NCBI GenBank assembly: GCA_009193035.1
Contig: SWDT01000095.1
Location: forward strand, 62,001-126,000
Length of the DNA stretch: 64,000 nt
Source: Halicephalobus mephisto
Lineage: Eukaryota; Nematoda; Chromadorea; Rhabditida; Panagrolaimidae
Direction: 5' to 3'
The notes under the pieces were generated by a model. The model was not told the origin of the DNA. It saw nothing but the letters and a program-made list of their open reading frames with translations, and ran no database searches. This document shows, in pieces, positions 12,617 to 26,509 of this stretch. Made by a program: the position numbers and the translations under genes. Position 1 is the first letter of the stretch; each line of letters opens with the position of its first letter.

Positions 12617-15600
12617 ATGAAGACTCCGACCAAAGTCCCGAAATTCGCTACCTCCAGTAATGTGAGTTTTTTAGATTTTTATATAAGTATTTATCCAATT
12701 TTCGTTATTTCAGCTCTTGAAGAGCCCAAGAATGAAGTCTGGTGTTAACGATCTCTCTGAGTGCTTAGAAGCCTCGAAAGATTTTCCTACGGAGAACATT
12801 GTGAGTAAAATTTTAATTTTTATGTAATATTTGACTCAATTTTAGGATCCCAATACGACAGCCAACTTGAAGGAAGCAGTTCGATCGAATCCTAACCTCG
12901 TCACCACCCCACTTGGGTCCTTGCCCCGGTCTCCGTCACTGAATCTGACTCCCAATGGTCGACGTAAACTTCGAAATTTCAGTTTTCGAGACAGTCCGAA
13001 ATCTGAAAGATCACATCCTAGTATTCCTGCAATTATGGAGAAAACAGAAAAAATAACTGGTCGTAGACGATCTGTATCTTCCAGTTCTACTGTTTTCGAT
13101 GACTCAAGAAGCTTGAAAGAAGGAAAACTCATAAGAGCCGAGTCAATTGAAGCTGTTGCTCTATCCCAATTGGACCCTAATCATAATCTTTCACCTGAAG
13201 CTCAACGTCGAATCTTGAACTACGAGTACCGTGGACCTCTTCCTGCGAAACCTCGATGTCAGAGAAGTCTCTTCAATGCCACTGCCAATGGAGTTCCAGA
13301 AGAGGTCAAGAATATTCCACAAGCAGAAACTCCCAAGAAACCCAGACCAGCCCTTTCGAAGAAACCCGCTTCTGTAGTATCCTCAAAGTACCATCTTGAA
13401 ACTGATAAAAGGGTTCTCGTGAGTTTTGAATTCTTGGAGTTTTTAAATTTTGGATTTTTAGGATCTTGAGAAAGAAAAAAAGAAATTAGCAAATGATTGT
13501 CATGTCTTAAGGACTCAACTTGAAAATGAAATCTGCTACCGTCAAAAAGTAGAAGGCCAACTTCAGAAGTCCAAAAGCGATCTGCAACTTGATCGTGAGA
13601 TGTACAATAAACGAGTTGCAGAACTGCATCGGAAACACCAAAATGAGATTTCTGCTTTATCCAAGAAGAAAGAAGAGGAACTTAAAACTCGTCTGAAAGA
13701 TCAATTGAAGTCGATGAAAGCTGATTTGGATGCTAAAACTAGAGCTGCTAGTGACTTTCATGACAAACTTGTCGATGCTGAACGTGCTATTGAGAATTAC
13801 CGTCGCGATACTTTGGCTGTTCAACAAGAATTATCTGCTTGTCGTACTTCTCAAGTTGAGCTTCAACAAAAACTTGAATCTGAAGTGAATAAGCTCAAAG
13901 ACCAGTTAGAAGCTGAGCAACAGTCTCGTGTGAGTGAACTTGAAGAACTCCATCAGAAACATCAGTATGAAATGGAATCCTTATCTGCAGAGAAGGAGAA
14001 CAATTACAGAAATTGTTTGAATGAAGAAGTGAAGTCTGTTAGAACTCAGTTCGAAGAAAAATGGAAAACGATTTACAATGAACTTGAAACAAATAAAGAA
14101 CAAAATGTACATCGTCAAGAACTTGAATCTCAGTTGCAAAACATTAAGAATCAGTTAGAAGCTGAACGATGGACGCATTCAAACGAAGTTGAGGAACTTC
14201 GTCGGAAACATCAAGATGAAATGGAATCTTTAGTGTTGAAGAAGGATAATGAGTATAAAGTTTGTTTGGATGAAGAAGTGAAATCTGTTAGAGCTCAGTT
14301 TGAAACAAATTTGAAATCCATTAATGATGAGTTAGAGGCGAATAAGCAAGATGGAATTCTTCGCTGTCAAGAACTCGAGTCTCAATTGCGGAATATTGAA
14401 GATCAGTTGGAATCTGAAAGACAGTCATTTATGAACCAACTTGAAGAACTTCGTCAAAATCATCAGGATGAAATAAGTGCCTTATCTTTACAGAAGGAAA
14501 CTGAGTACAAAACTCGATTGGATACAGATTTGAATACCATGAATATTCAGTTTCTGTCGAAATTGAAGGCTGTCAATGATGAACTTGAAGAAAGTAAGCA
14601 AAATGGAAATCTCCGTTGTCAAGAACTGGAATCTCAAGTTGAAAGTATTAAAAATGAGTTAGAAGTAGAAAGACAAGGTCATCTGAAAGAAGTTGAGGAA
14701 TTATCTCGGAAGTATCAGAATGAAATGGAATCCTTATTGGTAAAGAAGGATAGTGAGTATAAAACTCGTTTGGATGAAGAAGTGAATTCTATGAGAACTG
14801 AGTATGAAGCTAGATTGAAGGCTGTCAATGATCAACTCGGGGAAGGCAGAAAAGATATTCTTCGCTGTCAGGAAGTTGAATCTCAAGTTGAAAGTATTAA
14901 AAATCAATTGGAATCTGAACGACAAGCACATTTAGATGAACTTACAAAAGTTTATCAAAAGCATCAGGATGATTTTGGATCTCTGTCAATTGAGAAAGAG
15001 AATGATTACAAAATTCGTTTGGATAAAGAGGTGAAATTCATTAAAGCTCAATATGAAACTAAATTGATGGAAAGTAAGGAAGATGGAAGTCTTCGTTGTC
15101 AAGAACTGGAATCTGAAGTTGAAAGTGTTAAAAATGAGTTAGAAGATGAAAGACAAAACCATCTGAAAGAAGTTGAAGAACTTTGTCGAAAGTATCAGAA
15201 TGAAATGGAATCGTTGTCTTTACAAAAGGAAAGTGAATACAAAGCTTGTTTGGATAAACAATTGACTATTTATCATGCTTTTGAAGCTGATCTTCGACAA
15301 GAAGAAGGAGAACTTCGACGTGAATTGGAATCTCAATTACAGAATGTTAAAGATCAGCTGGAATCTGAAAGACAATTTTATTTAAAACAATTGGAGGAAC
15401 TTGATCAAAAGTATAAGGATGAAATGGAATCTTTGTCTATTAAGAAAGATAATGAATACAGAACTTGTTTGGATGGAGAATTGAATTCAATGAGAACTGA
15501 ATATGAAGCTAAATTGAAAATTGTTGGTGATGAGTTGGAGACAAATAGACAAGATAGTATTTTGCGTTGTCAAGAACTTGAATCTCAGTTGCAGATTGTT

Positions 15601-17514
15601 AACAATCAGCTAGAATCTGAAAGAGAATTATATTTGAAACAATTTGAAGAACTTTCTCAAAAACATCAAGATGAAATGGAATCATTGTCTACAGAGAAGG
15701 AAAGTGAATACAAAAATCGTCTGGATGAAGAAGTGGAGGTTGTTAGAACTCAATATGAAATTAATTTGAAAGCTGCAAATGACCGACTTGAGGAAAATAA
15801 GAAAGACGAGAATCTTCGTTGTCAGGAACTTGAATATCAAATGAAGAATCTCAAGGATCAATTTCAAACTGAACGACAGATGTATATAAATCAACTTGAA
15901 GAAATTCGTCAAAAACACCAGGTTGAGATGGAATCTTTGTCTGTAGAGAAGGAGAGTGAATATAAAGTTTGTTTGGATGAGAAGATGAAATTTATGGAAT
16001 CTCAATTTGAAATTGATTTAAACCATGTTCGTAATGAACTTGAGAAAAATCGGCATGAAGAATCATTGCTTCGTCAAGAACTTGAGTCTGGACTTGAGGA
16101 TATTAAAGATCAGTTGGAATCTGAACGGGAATCATATTTGAAACAACTTGAAGAACTCCATCAAAAGCACCAAAATGAGATGAAGGTTATGTCTATAGAA
16201 AAGGAGAATGGATACAAAGCATGCTTAGATGAGGAAATGAAATCTGTTAGGATTCAGTATGAGGCTAATTTGAAAGCTGTTAGTGATCAACTTGAAGAAA
16301 GTAGAAAAGATGAAATATTAAGATATGGAAAACTGGAATCTGAAGTTGAAAATGCTAAAAGTGAGTTAGAAGTAGAAAGACAAGATCATCTGAAAGAAGT
16401 TGAAGAACTATCTCGAAAGTATCAGAATGAAATGGAATCCTTATTGATGAAGAAGGATAGTGAGTACAAAACTCGTTTGGATGAAGAAGTGAATTCTATG
16501 AGAACTGAGTATGAAGCTAGATTGAAGGCTGTCAATGATCAACTCGGGGAAGGCAGAAAAGATATTCTTCGCTGTCAGGAACTGGAATCTGAAGTTGAAA
16601 GTATTAAAAATCAGTTGGAAATCGAACATCAAGCTCATCTGAAAGAAGTTGAAGAACTATCTCGGAAGTATCAGAATGAAATGGAATCCTTATCTTTACA
16701 AAAAGATAATGAATACAGAACTCGTCTGGATGCAGAGCTGATAGTTTATCAAGTATCCGAAACTAATCTTCGACAAGAACTTGAATCTGAAGTGAATAAG
16801 CTCAAAGACCAATTAGAAGCTGAGCAACAGTCTCGTGTGAGTGAACTTGAAGAACTCCATCGGAAACATCAGTATGAAATGGGATCGTTGTCTGCAGAGA
16901 AGGAGAACAATTACAAAAATCGTTTAAATGAACAAGTGACAACTTATCGTGACTCCAAGGACGATATCCGACAAGAAACACAGCTGTGTCAAGAACTCGA
17001 GTCTCAATTGCGGAATATTGAAGATCAGTTGGAATCTGAAAGACAGTCATTTATAAACGAACTTGAAGAACTTCGTCAGAATCACCAAGATGAAATGGAA
17101 TCTTTGTCTTTACAGAAGGAAACTGAGTACAAAACTCGTTTGGATGAAGAGTTGACAGCTTACCGTGACTCCGAGGCCAAGTTTGATGAGCTTTGTAAGG
17201 ATCTGGAGAAGAGGCTCAATGAAGCAAATCAAGTGATCGCTAACTTGGAAGCTCATCAAGATATTTCGGATGGAGACGACTCTGGGTTCGAATCCAATCT
17301 TCAGACTCCCAGGAATAATGAATCTCCATATCTACAAACTGAACAATTGCCAACTCGATCATTAAGTGTTTCTGTAGCTTGCATCCTTCTGGGCATAGGA
17401 ATAAGTTTCTTAACAGTAATGCTGTTCTGTCTTTCTAGTGATGGCACAATCTATCTTCCTTTTGGATTTTCCTTTTATCCTAGACTTGATTATGTCAGAA
17501 GGCCTCCAATGTAA
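12617..17514 (+). CDS. Giant repetitive coiled-coil protein with C-terminal membrane anchor resembling KASH
   Basis: Exons 12617-12661, 12714-12800, 12846-13418 and 13462-17514 are all phase 0 and give 1,585 aa. Residues 1 to about 230 are basic, Ser/Pro-rich and disordered. Residues about 235-1500 form a continuous coiled coil made of about a dozen copies of an 83-residue repeat with core CQELESQL...QLESERQ...HQDEMESLS...EYKTRLDEE. After an acidic linker there is one transmembrane helix (SVACILLGIGISFLTVMLFC) and a luminal tail of about 30 residues ending FSFYPRLDYVRRPPM. This resembles the KASH peptide of nesprins (FYPMLRYTNGPPPT), which binds SUN proteins in the nuclear envelope lumen. The canonical PPPX end is reduced to RPPM. 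If it is a KASH protein, it would link nucleus to cytoskeleton. Otherwise it is a tail-anchored tether such as a golgin. Confidence 0.72.
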
Positions 17515-17790
17515 TTATGTTTTTTTGCAGTTTTCTCAACGGGTGATTATATTCTAAATTAAGAGTTTGTTTACCCTGTTATTGAGAAAAACAATTATGA
17601 TTATCAAAAGGGGTTTCGACGCTTGGATTACCGGACTAGATGGGTTCTTCAGTCGAGGGGATATACGGAGACTGCTTCTGGAAGGGAGTAGTATGGTTAT
17701 TACGGGAGAAACGACGGAAATAAAAGTGCTTATTTTTGTGGAAGATCATTTGTGGGTTATGGTAGCATGTATTTGAGATTTTAGAAAGCT

Positions 17791-19978
17791 TCAAGAAGCT
17801 AAACTAAGATCAATGGGGATTTTGTAAGAAATTAAAGTAATCGAGGGAATGAAGTCGGTATTTTTAGTAATTGTTCGAAATTTTACTTACCAATGGAAAA
17901 ATGAATTAATCCAATTAACCATGGTTTTCATAATTTTCGATTGAAATAAATTGCTTTGATTGGTTGGATTTTTGATGTCAGATGGCTTTGTAGGAGTCAA
18001 CGGGATCTCGTTGAAGATAGGTTCTGTCATCACTTTGGCTTCCATGGCAAGGAACTTGATGACGTCATTGTTTGCTCGAGAAAATTTGTTTTGCATTAAC
18101 TGGAAAGGAAAAGTAAATTTAATAAAAAAGTTAAACTTACTGTACATGATTTCCAAGCAAATGATGAAATGTCAACTTGAAGGGTACCCAGTTGAGTTCC
18201 GGAGGCTTGAAGACCCATGGTATTCAACTTATTTCTGAAAAGCATTATGTAAAAAATTAGAATTTCCAGGATTCGGTCGAGAATTCTGAAATGTTTGAAA
18301 ATTCCAGAATTCAGTGAAAATTCAACATCTGGAAATTGGAAAATTTAAAAATTCCAAGTTCTGGAAATTCATTTTGAGACGATTTCGTAATAAAATTCAT
18401 TTTTGATTTTTATAAAAATACAACTTTTACCCTAATTCTCTGACTTTGGATTTCTGTCTGAAAAAATCAATTTTCGATTGTGTAAAAGCATTCTCGACTT
18501 CGGACGTCCTGTTCCTTCTCATCTTCTTCGCCAGGGACAAGTGTTTTTCGCAGAAGTACTTCAACATGGACCATTCTGCAAAAAGCTCATTGTACCTGGT
18601 TACGACGTCCAAGTGATCAGATTTCTGGATTTCCTTCTGATGCTGTGTTGATTTATGAAAAATCAAAATTGCCTTGGAGCAATATTCACAAATCGGACTT
18701 TGGAAGCACTACAAGAGGATTTCAATATATGGATTACGAAATATAAAACTTACTGGATATTCGTTTTCGAAATCGGCCTCGTCGATGTCGAAGAGCTTCG
18801 TTAAGGAATTTCTTACTTTGTATCCGTTTCTGGTATTACTTACTTTCACAACGACGTCCTCTGGATGAAGAATGGAAGAACTAGAATAAATTTCTAAATT
18901 TTTAAACACAGGACCTTGGAGACAGAAGACGCACTTCAGAATTAGCTTCTTTTGAAAACAGCAAGTTGGAGGGAATTCTAAAATAAACAATATAAGAATA
19001 AAGACAAAGATCAAAGTAGAGATGTTTTTTAAATACTCCAAAATTACCAGAAATCAGCAGGAAACGATTATTTGTAATGTTGCAAAACAGAAAATCAACT
19101 CCTACCACGAAAAGTCCTAAAGATCATGGAAACTTATTTTACCAGTGCGAGTCGAATTAAGCAGAGTAATAAGAAGTGGAAAAAATGGCGAGCATAGATG
19201 TGAAATTGACTTTCATCGCGAAAGTCCCTGAAGATCGCCAGTGCTTTTCCGTTCACATGTGGGAGTCGAATTAGGCCTGATAATGATGAGGAAAAAGGTT
19301 AGTATGGAAGGTAAGGCTAATTCCCGTCACGAAAGTCCCTGAAGACCATAAGATTTTTTATTTTCAGGTGCGCGTCAGATTTAGCCTAAAGCAATTGAAT
19401 GAAGCAAGTTGATATATGAATCTTCTCCAGTACTGAGAGTTCACCTCGATATATGAAATTTATTCTTTTCTTATGCTGTTATTGAAGACACATGTCGAGG
19501 TAAATTTACAACAAATTCTGCTGATTGAGTACGAAGGAAAGTGTTCCAGGTCTTACGCTTACGAGATATGATGATTCTTTCCTTACATTGTGAAAACCCT
19601 AAACTCACCAGAAACAACCTTCGAAATCCTTGAAGAACTGATGGCTTCCTGATGGAGTTTCTGAATTTTGTCAAAAACCACTTTTCCTTTTTTCTTTTCC
19701 GGAAGGATAGACTGTTCTCGAAGAAGAATAAAATCAGAAGTCACCGCTGTGTAAGGAACAGATTCAATGATCAAATTCCGGAGCGATTCTGTCGGTCGAA
19801 GTTGAATCACAAAAGGTTCTTCCTCTGGCGAAAGTTGAGTTGTTTCATATATCAATTTCTTCCCAGGCACCATAGTCCTTTGGATGACTTCAGGTAAAGT
19901 TGATTTCATCGATGAATTTCGAAATTTATTTGAAAGAAAACTCGTCTGAAAAAAATGAAAACGACCTTCTTCAATCAT
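17791..19978 (-). CDS. Unrecognised protein with a ZAD-like cysteine module
   Basis: On the minus strand, exons 19978-19609, 18977-18754, 18708-18431, 18234-18141, 18099-17891 and 17803-17791 keep phase and give about 395 aa ending SFFHCLAS. The start at 19978 follows an acceptor-like TTTTTAATTTAG. The exon could instead begin at 19945 after TTTTTTTCAG, with its ATG elsewhere. Exon 2 carries CVFC and exon 3 ICEYCSKAILIFHKSTQHQ. This C-x2-C ... C-x2-C spacing, followed by a helix, resembles the ZAD dimerisation module of zinc-finger proteins. No C2H2 fingers follow; the rest is helical and basic. It lies about 270 bp after the UVSSA stop on the same strand, so it may be downstream in an operon. 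I cannot name it. Confidence 0.5.
19090..19400. repeat. Three degenerate copies of a ~120-bp tandem repeat
   Basis: The string ACGAAAGTCCCTGAAGA recurs with variations near 19107, 19217 and 19337. Each copy is followed by a GTGCGAGTCGAATTAAGC-like block and a GATAATGATGAGG-like block. The array fills most of the first large intron of the surrounding minus-strand gene. Confidence 0.7.
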
Positions 19979-20243
19979 CAAATTTAATTTCAAAATTAAC
20001 TAAATTAAAAAATTTCCATTATTTTTAGAATTTTTTTATTTTCCAAAATTCCACATAAAAATTACAATTTTCAAAATCCTGTATTTTCTAAAACGACTTC
20101 AATCACCTACAGTATATATCCACTGCAAATCCTCAGAACCCAATCCAATGCCCCTTCTGCCAAAGTTAACAAATCCAAACAAATTTTACAAAATGACAAG
20201 ACCACTTGTCTTTATTTATTTAATCAATTAAAATTTAAACAAT

Positions 20244-22288
20244 TTATCCATAATTAAATTGATGAGAAAATTTCTTTTCTGCTTTGGCTTTCTGAATTGA
20301 ATCATATGTCTCTGCAACCCGTTTCAAAGTTCTTTTATCAAATAATTTGGCCTTCAATCTATCCCTCAAAGCTTGACCAGGAGGTTTCTCACGTTTCTTA
20401 CGAATCACTTTCTTCTTAGCATTTTTGGCCAATTCGTAGTTGAATTTACCACCAGTTTGTACTTCCAAATCTTTCAAAAATGCATCTTCTTCGGCTTCTT
20501 TTTGTTTTCGAGTAAACTCTTCATGAGCTTTCTGCAATGGAGTTGATGAACTTCTGGAAAATTACCATTAATGATAAAAAATAAGCAATAAATCCCTACC
20601 CTTGATCAATATTGACAGGATTTCCTACTTCGTCACGGTCGATAATTGGACCATGAAGAGGGCACGTGTTTCTGTCCATCCTTGGACACAATCTACCTGA
20701 TGGCAATGGAGCCCGACAGGACCTAGTAATCTCCGGCATTTCACTAACAAACGTGATAACACGCGTTTTGTAAACGTCCTCTGATTCACGACTAACTTGT
20801 CTGAAAATATTGTTTATTTATAATTACTTTCAATAACCTTACCCTTCATCCGGAGGTCTCCAAAATCCATGATCATCAACATTGTTTTTAGGAACTTCTG
20901 CAGGTGTGACGTCTTCACCCCAGTACTTCAGGTCCAAACCATATGGCAAAATAGGAGCAGGATACTTACTCGAGCTTTCGGTACTTTCTTTCGCAATCGG
21001 TGCTCGTCGTTTCAAAGGATTAGGATCAAGAATAGGTTTCGCAACCTCTGGGGCTTTCGTTTGCTCTACTGGTTTCGGATTCCCATCGGCAACTAAGTCT
21101 TCACCAAGTCCTTCTGGGTCCTTGATGGACAAATCAACAGATTCAAATCCATCATCAGAATCGTCAGAAAAACTTTCATCGACGAATTTCTTGTTGATTA
21201 AGGCTTTTCTTTTTTCAATAACTTTGATTTCTTTACATCGATTGAGTTCATTTTTCACTTCTGTCTGCAACTTCAGCAATGAATCCACAACAGGACCAGA
21301 TCCACCGTGTTTTGTTGTTTTCTTGAGCCAGTCGGATACTTTCCCAAGGTTAGAAGTCAGTAATTTTTGCGAATCTTTCAGAGAATTCAAGATTTCCAAA
21401 TTGTCTTCGCTTTTTTCAACAGCAACTCCAGACGGCAATGGAACGATTACTCTCTCAGGAAGGTCCCTCAAGGGCCGGGTTGATGTCGAAGGACCAGGTT
21501 CGTCTTCTCGGAAATCTGGAAACAGCAAATTCAACGTCGTCTTGGCTTCAACGATGGCTTCTTCGATGTGGACTTTTGATTCATTGAATTCTTTGTAAAC
21601 TTCGCTCAGAACTCTTTCATCGATTAGGTTTTTTCTGATTCTTTCTGCTTCTTCGCGGCTTCGTTCGACCTAGAAATAGAGTTTTCATATAAAAATTCAA
21701 ATTCAAACAATTTACAGCTGTTAATCCATCGACCCGATCTAAATTGAACTTTTTGGACTTAAGTAGCATCGTTTTCGTACGGCTAAGCTTAGGATAGCCA
21801 CCGGAAAACTTCTCATCCCAGAGCTTGAATATCTGCAAAGTTTCTTTTTTCAAAGAAATCGCGGCTTTCACAGGTCCGGGAAGAGGACAATATAGCGGAT
21901 CTAGTTCTATGGTATAAGTGAGGAATTCCTGGAAATAACATGGTCAATTTGGTGACTGGGATTTAACTTACTTGCAAATCGTCAAGTAAGACGGATCTGA
22001 AGGCATGGGATCTCTGGAAAAAGTAATCCGTAATAAGCACAATAGAAAGCCTCATGTCGCTGTCGTTGCTTCTCAAGTTCTCCATCAGGTAGTTCTCAAA
22101 TTCCGGAATCAAGTTAGCCTTCGATTTGATCATATTCTTGAGTTTCGTCAGCGAACGCTGATCAAGTTCCAGTTTCTCATAGTCGAACTAAACTGTAATT
22201 TTATTTTTCATATAAAAATGCGAATTTTTACCTTCTTGAGGATATTACGGATGCAAAATTTGACTTCTACAAAATCCGAAGACGACAT
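20244..22288 (-). CDS. uvs-1: UV-stimulated scaffold protein A (UVSSA)
   Basis: Exons 22288-22232, 22187-21972, 21928-21716, 21669-20843, 20800-20600 and 20553-20244 give 607 aa. The N-terminus (residues 1 to about 165) is the helical VHS-like domain. The middle holds the HGGSGPVVDSLLKLQTEV segment. The C-terminus has the DUF2043 signature: SCRAPLPSGRLCPRMDR, then TCPLHGPIIDRDEVGNPVN. UVSSA binds stalled RNA polymerase II and brings TFIIH in transcription-coupled repair. The Cys residues in CRAP, LCP and TCPLH are those of the conserved putative zinc module. Length is close to the human 709 aa. It lies between the MSP-domain gene and the ZAD-like gene, all on the same strand. The symbol is the one I associate with the nematode orthologue and is less certain than the family assignment. 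Confidence 0.9.
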
Positions 22289-22751
22289 TGAGAAAACACG
22301 GAGAACAAAAGGAAGCAAAAAAGTAGAATTGCGAAATCGGTGCACCTTGACAACCAGAACGCTTTGCCAAAAATAAATTTTGTCAATAAATTCGAAATTC
22401 CCCGAATTACGAAATCTGCAATTTCCTCGCTTATTTCGAAATAAAAAATAAACATAATTAAACATTGATTATGCTGATTTTTTGCTGCTAATAATCATGG
22501 GGGAAATGGGACATGATGTGAGAAATTTTAGTTTTGTTATTTAAAATGAAACTTTTTAGGATAAAGTACTTCAAATTATTTTTATATTAATCGTTATTTT
22601 TTAAGAATTATCCTGTTCAGTCACTATCCTCTGTTAGAACATTTGGTTACTGAATTTTCAAAGTAATTAAGTTAATAATTAATAAAAATTACTTTAAATA
22701 AAAGTCGATTTTTTAAATTTGTTTGTATTTAATTTTTACACATTCGTTTAT
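22289..22751. other. Spacer between MSP-domain gene and UVSSA
   Basis: This is an AT-rich 463-bp gap holding the 3' end of the MSP-domain gene and the UVSSA 5' region. It contains a single CACTATCC element near 22620 belonging to the hairpin repeat family. No other gene is seen; the open frames here overlap the UVSSA start and lack coding character. Confidence 0.5.
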
Positions 22752-23954
22752 TTAATTTCCGACAGAACTTTGTTGATCAACTTTGAGTGCCAGTGGCAGG
22801 ACGATCGTGGAACTCTGGATTCCAACTTTGAAGACTTCCCCAGGATCTATTTCTTTCAGTGGAGCTTTGGCAACAATGAAGACAATTTTACCAATTTTCT
22901 TGCTTCCGTTCTGACGCATTACGTTGACATTCAGAATCTGACCGGGCTCTATGACAGAAATAACTGGATTCACACGGTAGATAGTGTCATCAGAGCACTT
23001 GATTTTGATAGCTTGATGTTCGGAAGTTTGATTCACGATGCTGATCTTCTGAATCCCTCCGGCAGTGGTCCAACGGAGTTCAGCTGGTTCTACTTCCATT
23101 TCATGAGCGCTATCTGAAACAAGAAAATAAAATTGAACAAATCCACCAGATCCATACCGGGAAGCGATTGAGGAACTCGGAACATTCGTCCGACGATGTT
23201 TGCTGGCTGATCTTCCGTCAAAACCAAGCAATTCTGGGAATAGAGATGATTCAAAAGCTGCAACTCTGTTGGAATCAAGGGTTCTGGGTTTTGTTTCTTA
23301 ATACGATTGGTTTTGACATTCTCCACACTTTCAGATGTCTGATTCTTCTTATTCCCACTATATTGAATGATATTAGACTTTGTGTTAACCTAAAAATTGA
23401 AAACAATCCGATTCGATATATCAATTTCGAGAGAAAAAGACATTCGAAGACATCTGGAAGATATGACGAAATTACATCATTACTAATCTCCATTTTCAAA
23501 ACTTGGATGTCCTGGTCCTTCCAAATGTTAGTTAGATCAATTTTGATATATGAAAATCAAACTTTACATTCTTTCCAACAGGCGAAATATGATCTTGACG
23601 AACAGCAACTTTGTCGACATCAACGCGACAACTTTTGGTAAACTTCCGAGCAGACGGTTCTTTAACAGACAACTTTAACTTCCTGGATCTAGACAACTTG
23701 CCCTTAAGAGACTTCCTAGACTTTAGTTTTCCTTTTTTGACTTTAACAAACTTGGTAGAAACAGCATGACAAGAAATGACTTTTTTGGGCTTATTCTTCC
23801 TAGAACCTTCTGGAGGACGTTTCTCAACTACTTTTTCCTTCACAACTTTCTGCCTCCTTCCACATCCAATAACAATAACAACAGCAACCACAATAGGAAT
23901 AATCAAAGCCATATTCAGAGCAAAGGGGTACTTCAAGAACTCAACTTGATCCAT
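22752..23954 (-). CDS. Membrane-anchored MSP-domain protein (N-terminal TM)
   Basis: Exons 23954-23568, 23389-23158 and 23113-22752 give 326 aa. The ATG sits directly after TTTCTTGCAG, so the start is probably trans-spliced. One transmembrane helix lies at about residues 11-32 (FALNMALIIPIVVAVVIVIG). It is followed by about 100 very Lys/Arg-rich residues and a linker. The C-terminal ~110 residues form an MSP fold: MEVEPAELRW, then IVNQTSEHQAIKIKC, YRVNPVISVIEPGQ and KIVFIVAKAP. MSP domains act in sperm cytoskeleton and signalling or, in VAP, as FFAT-binding contact-site modules. Here the TM is N-terminal and the MSP C-terminal, the reverse of VAP. It lies 205 bp downstream of the beta-tubulin stop on the same strand. 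Confidence 0.82.
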
Positions 23955-24159
23955 CTGCAAGAAATATCACACTACAACGCCCACCGAAAATCTCTATTCT
24001 AAACACCAATTCCCAAAAACCCATATTCTCAACTATTCCTCACCCAAAAAACATGTAAATTCCAACAACAAAATTTACTGAAAAAGTGCAATAGCAATAA
24101 ATAGGTTACGCAACACGGGCCAAAAGCGTATCATCGATAAATAAATCCCTTTTCCAGAT

Positions 24160-26509
<2,350 letters not shown>

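Noticed and set aside
20882..21598. A 238-codon frame on the plus strand
   Set aside because: It is the antisense shadow of the largest UVSSA exon; UVSSA has conserved motifs and matching splice phases.
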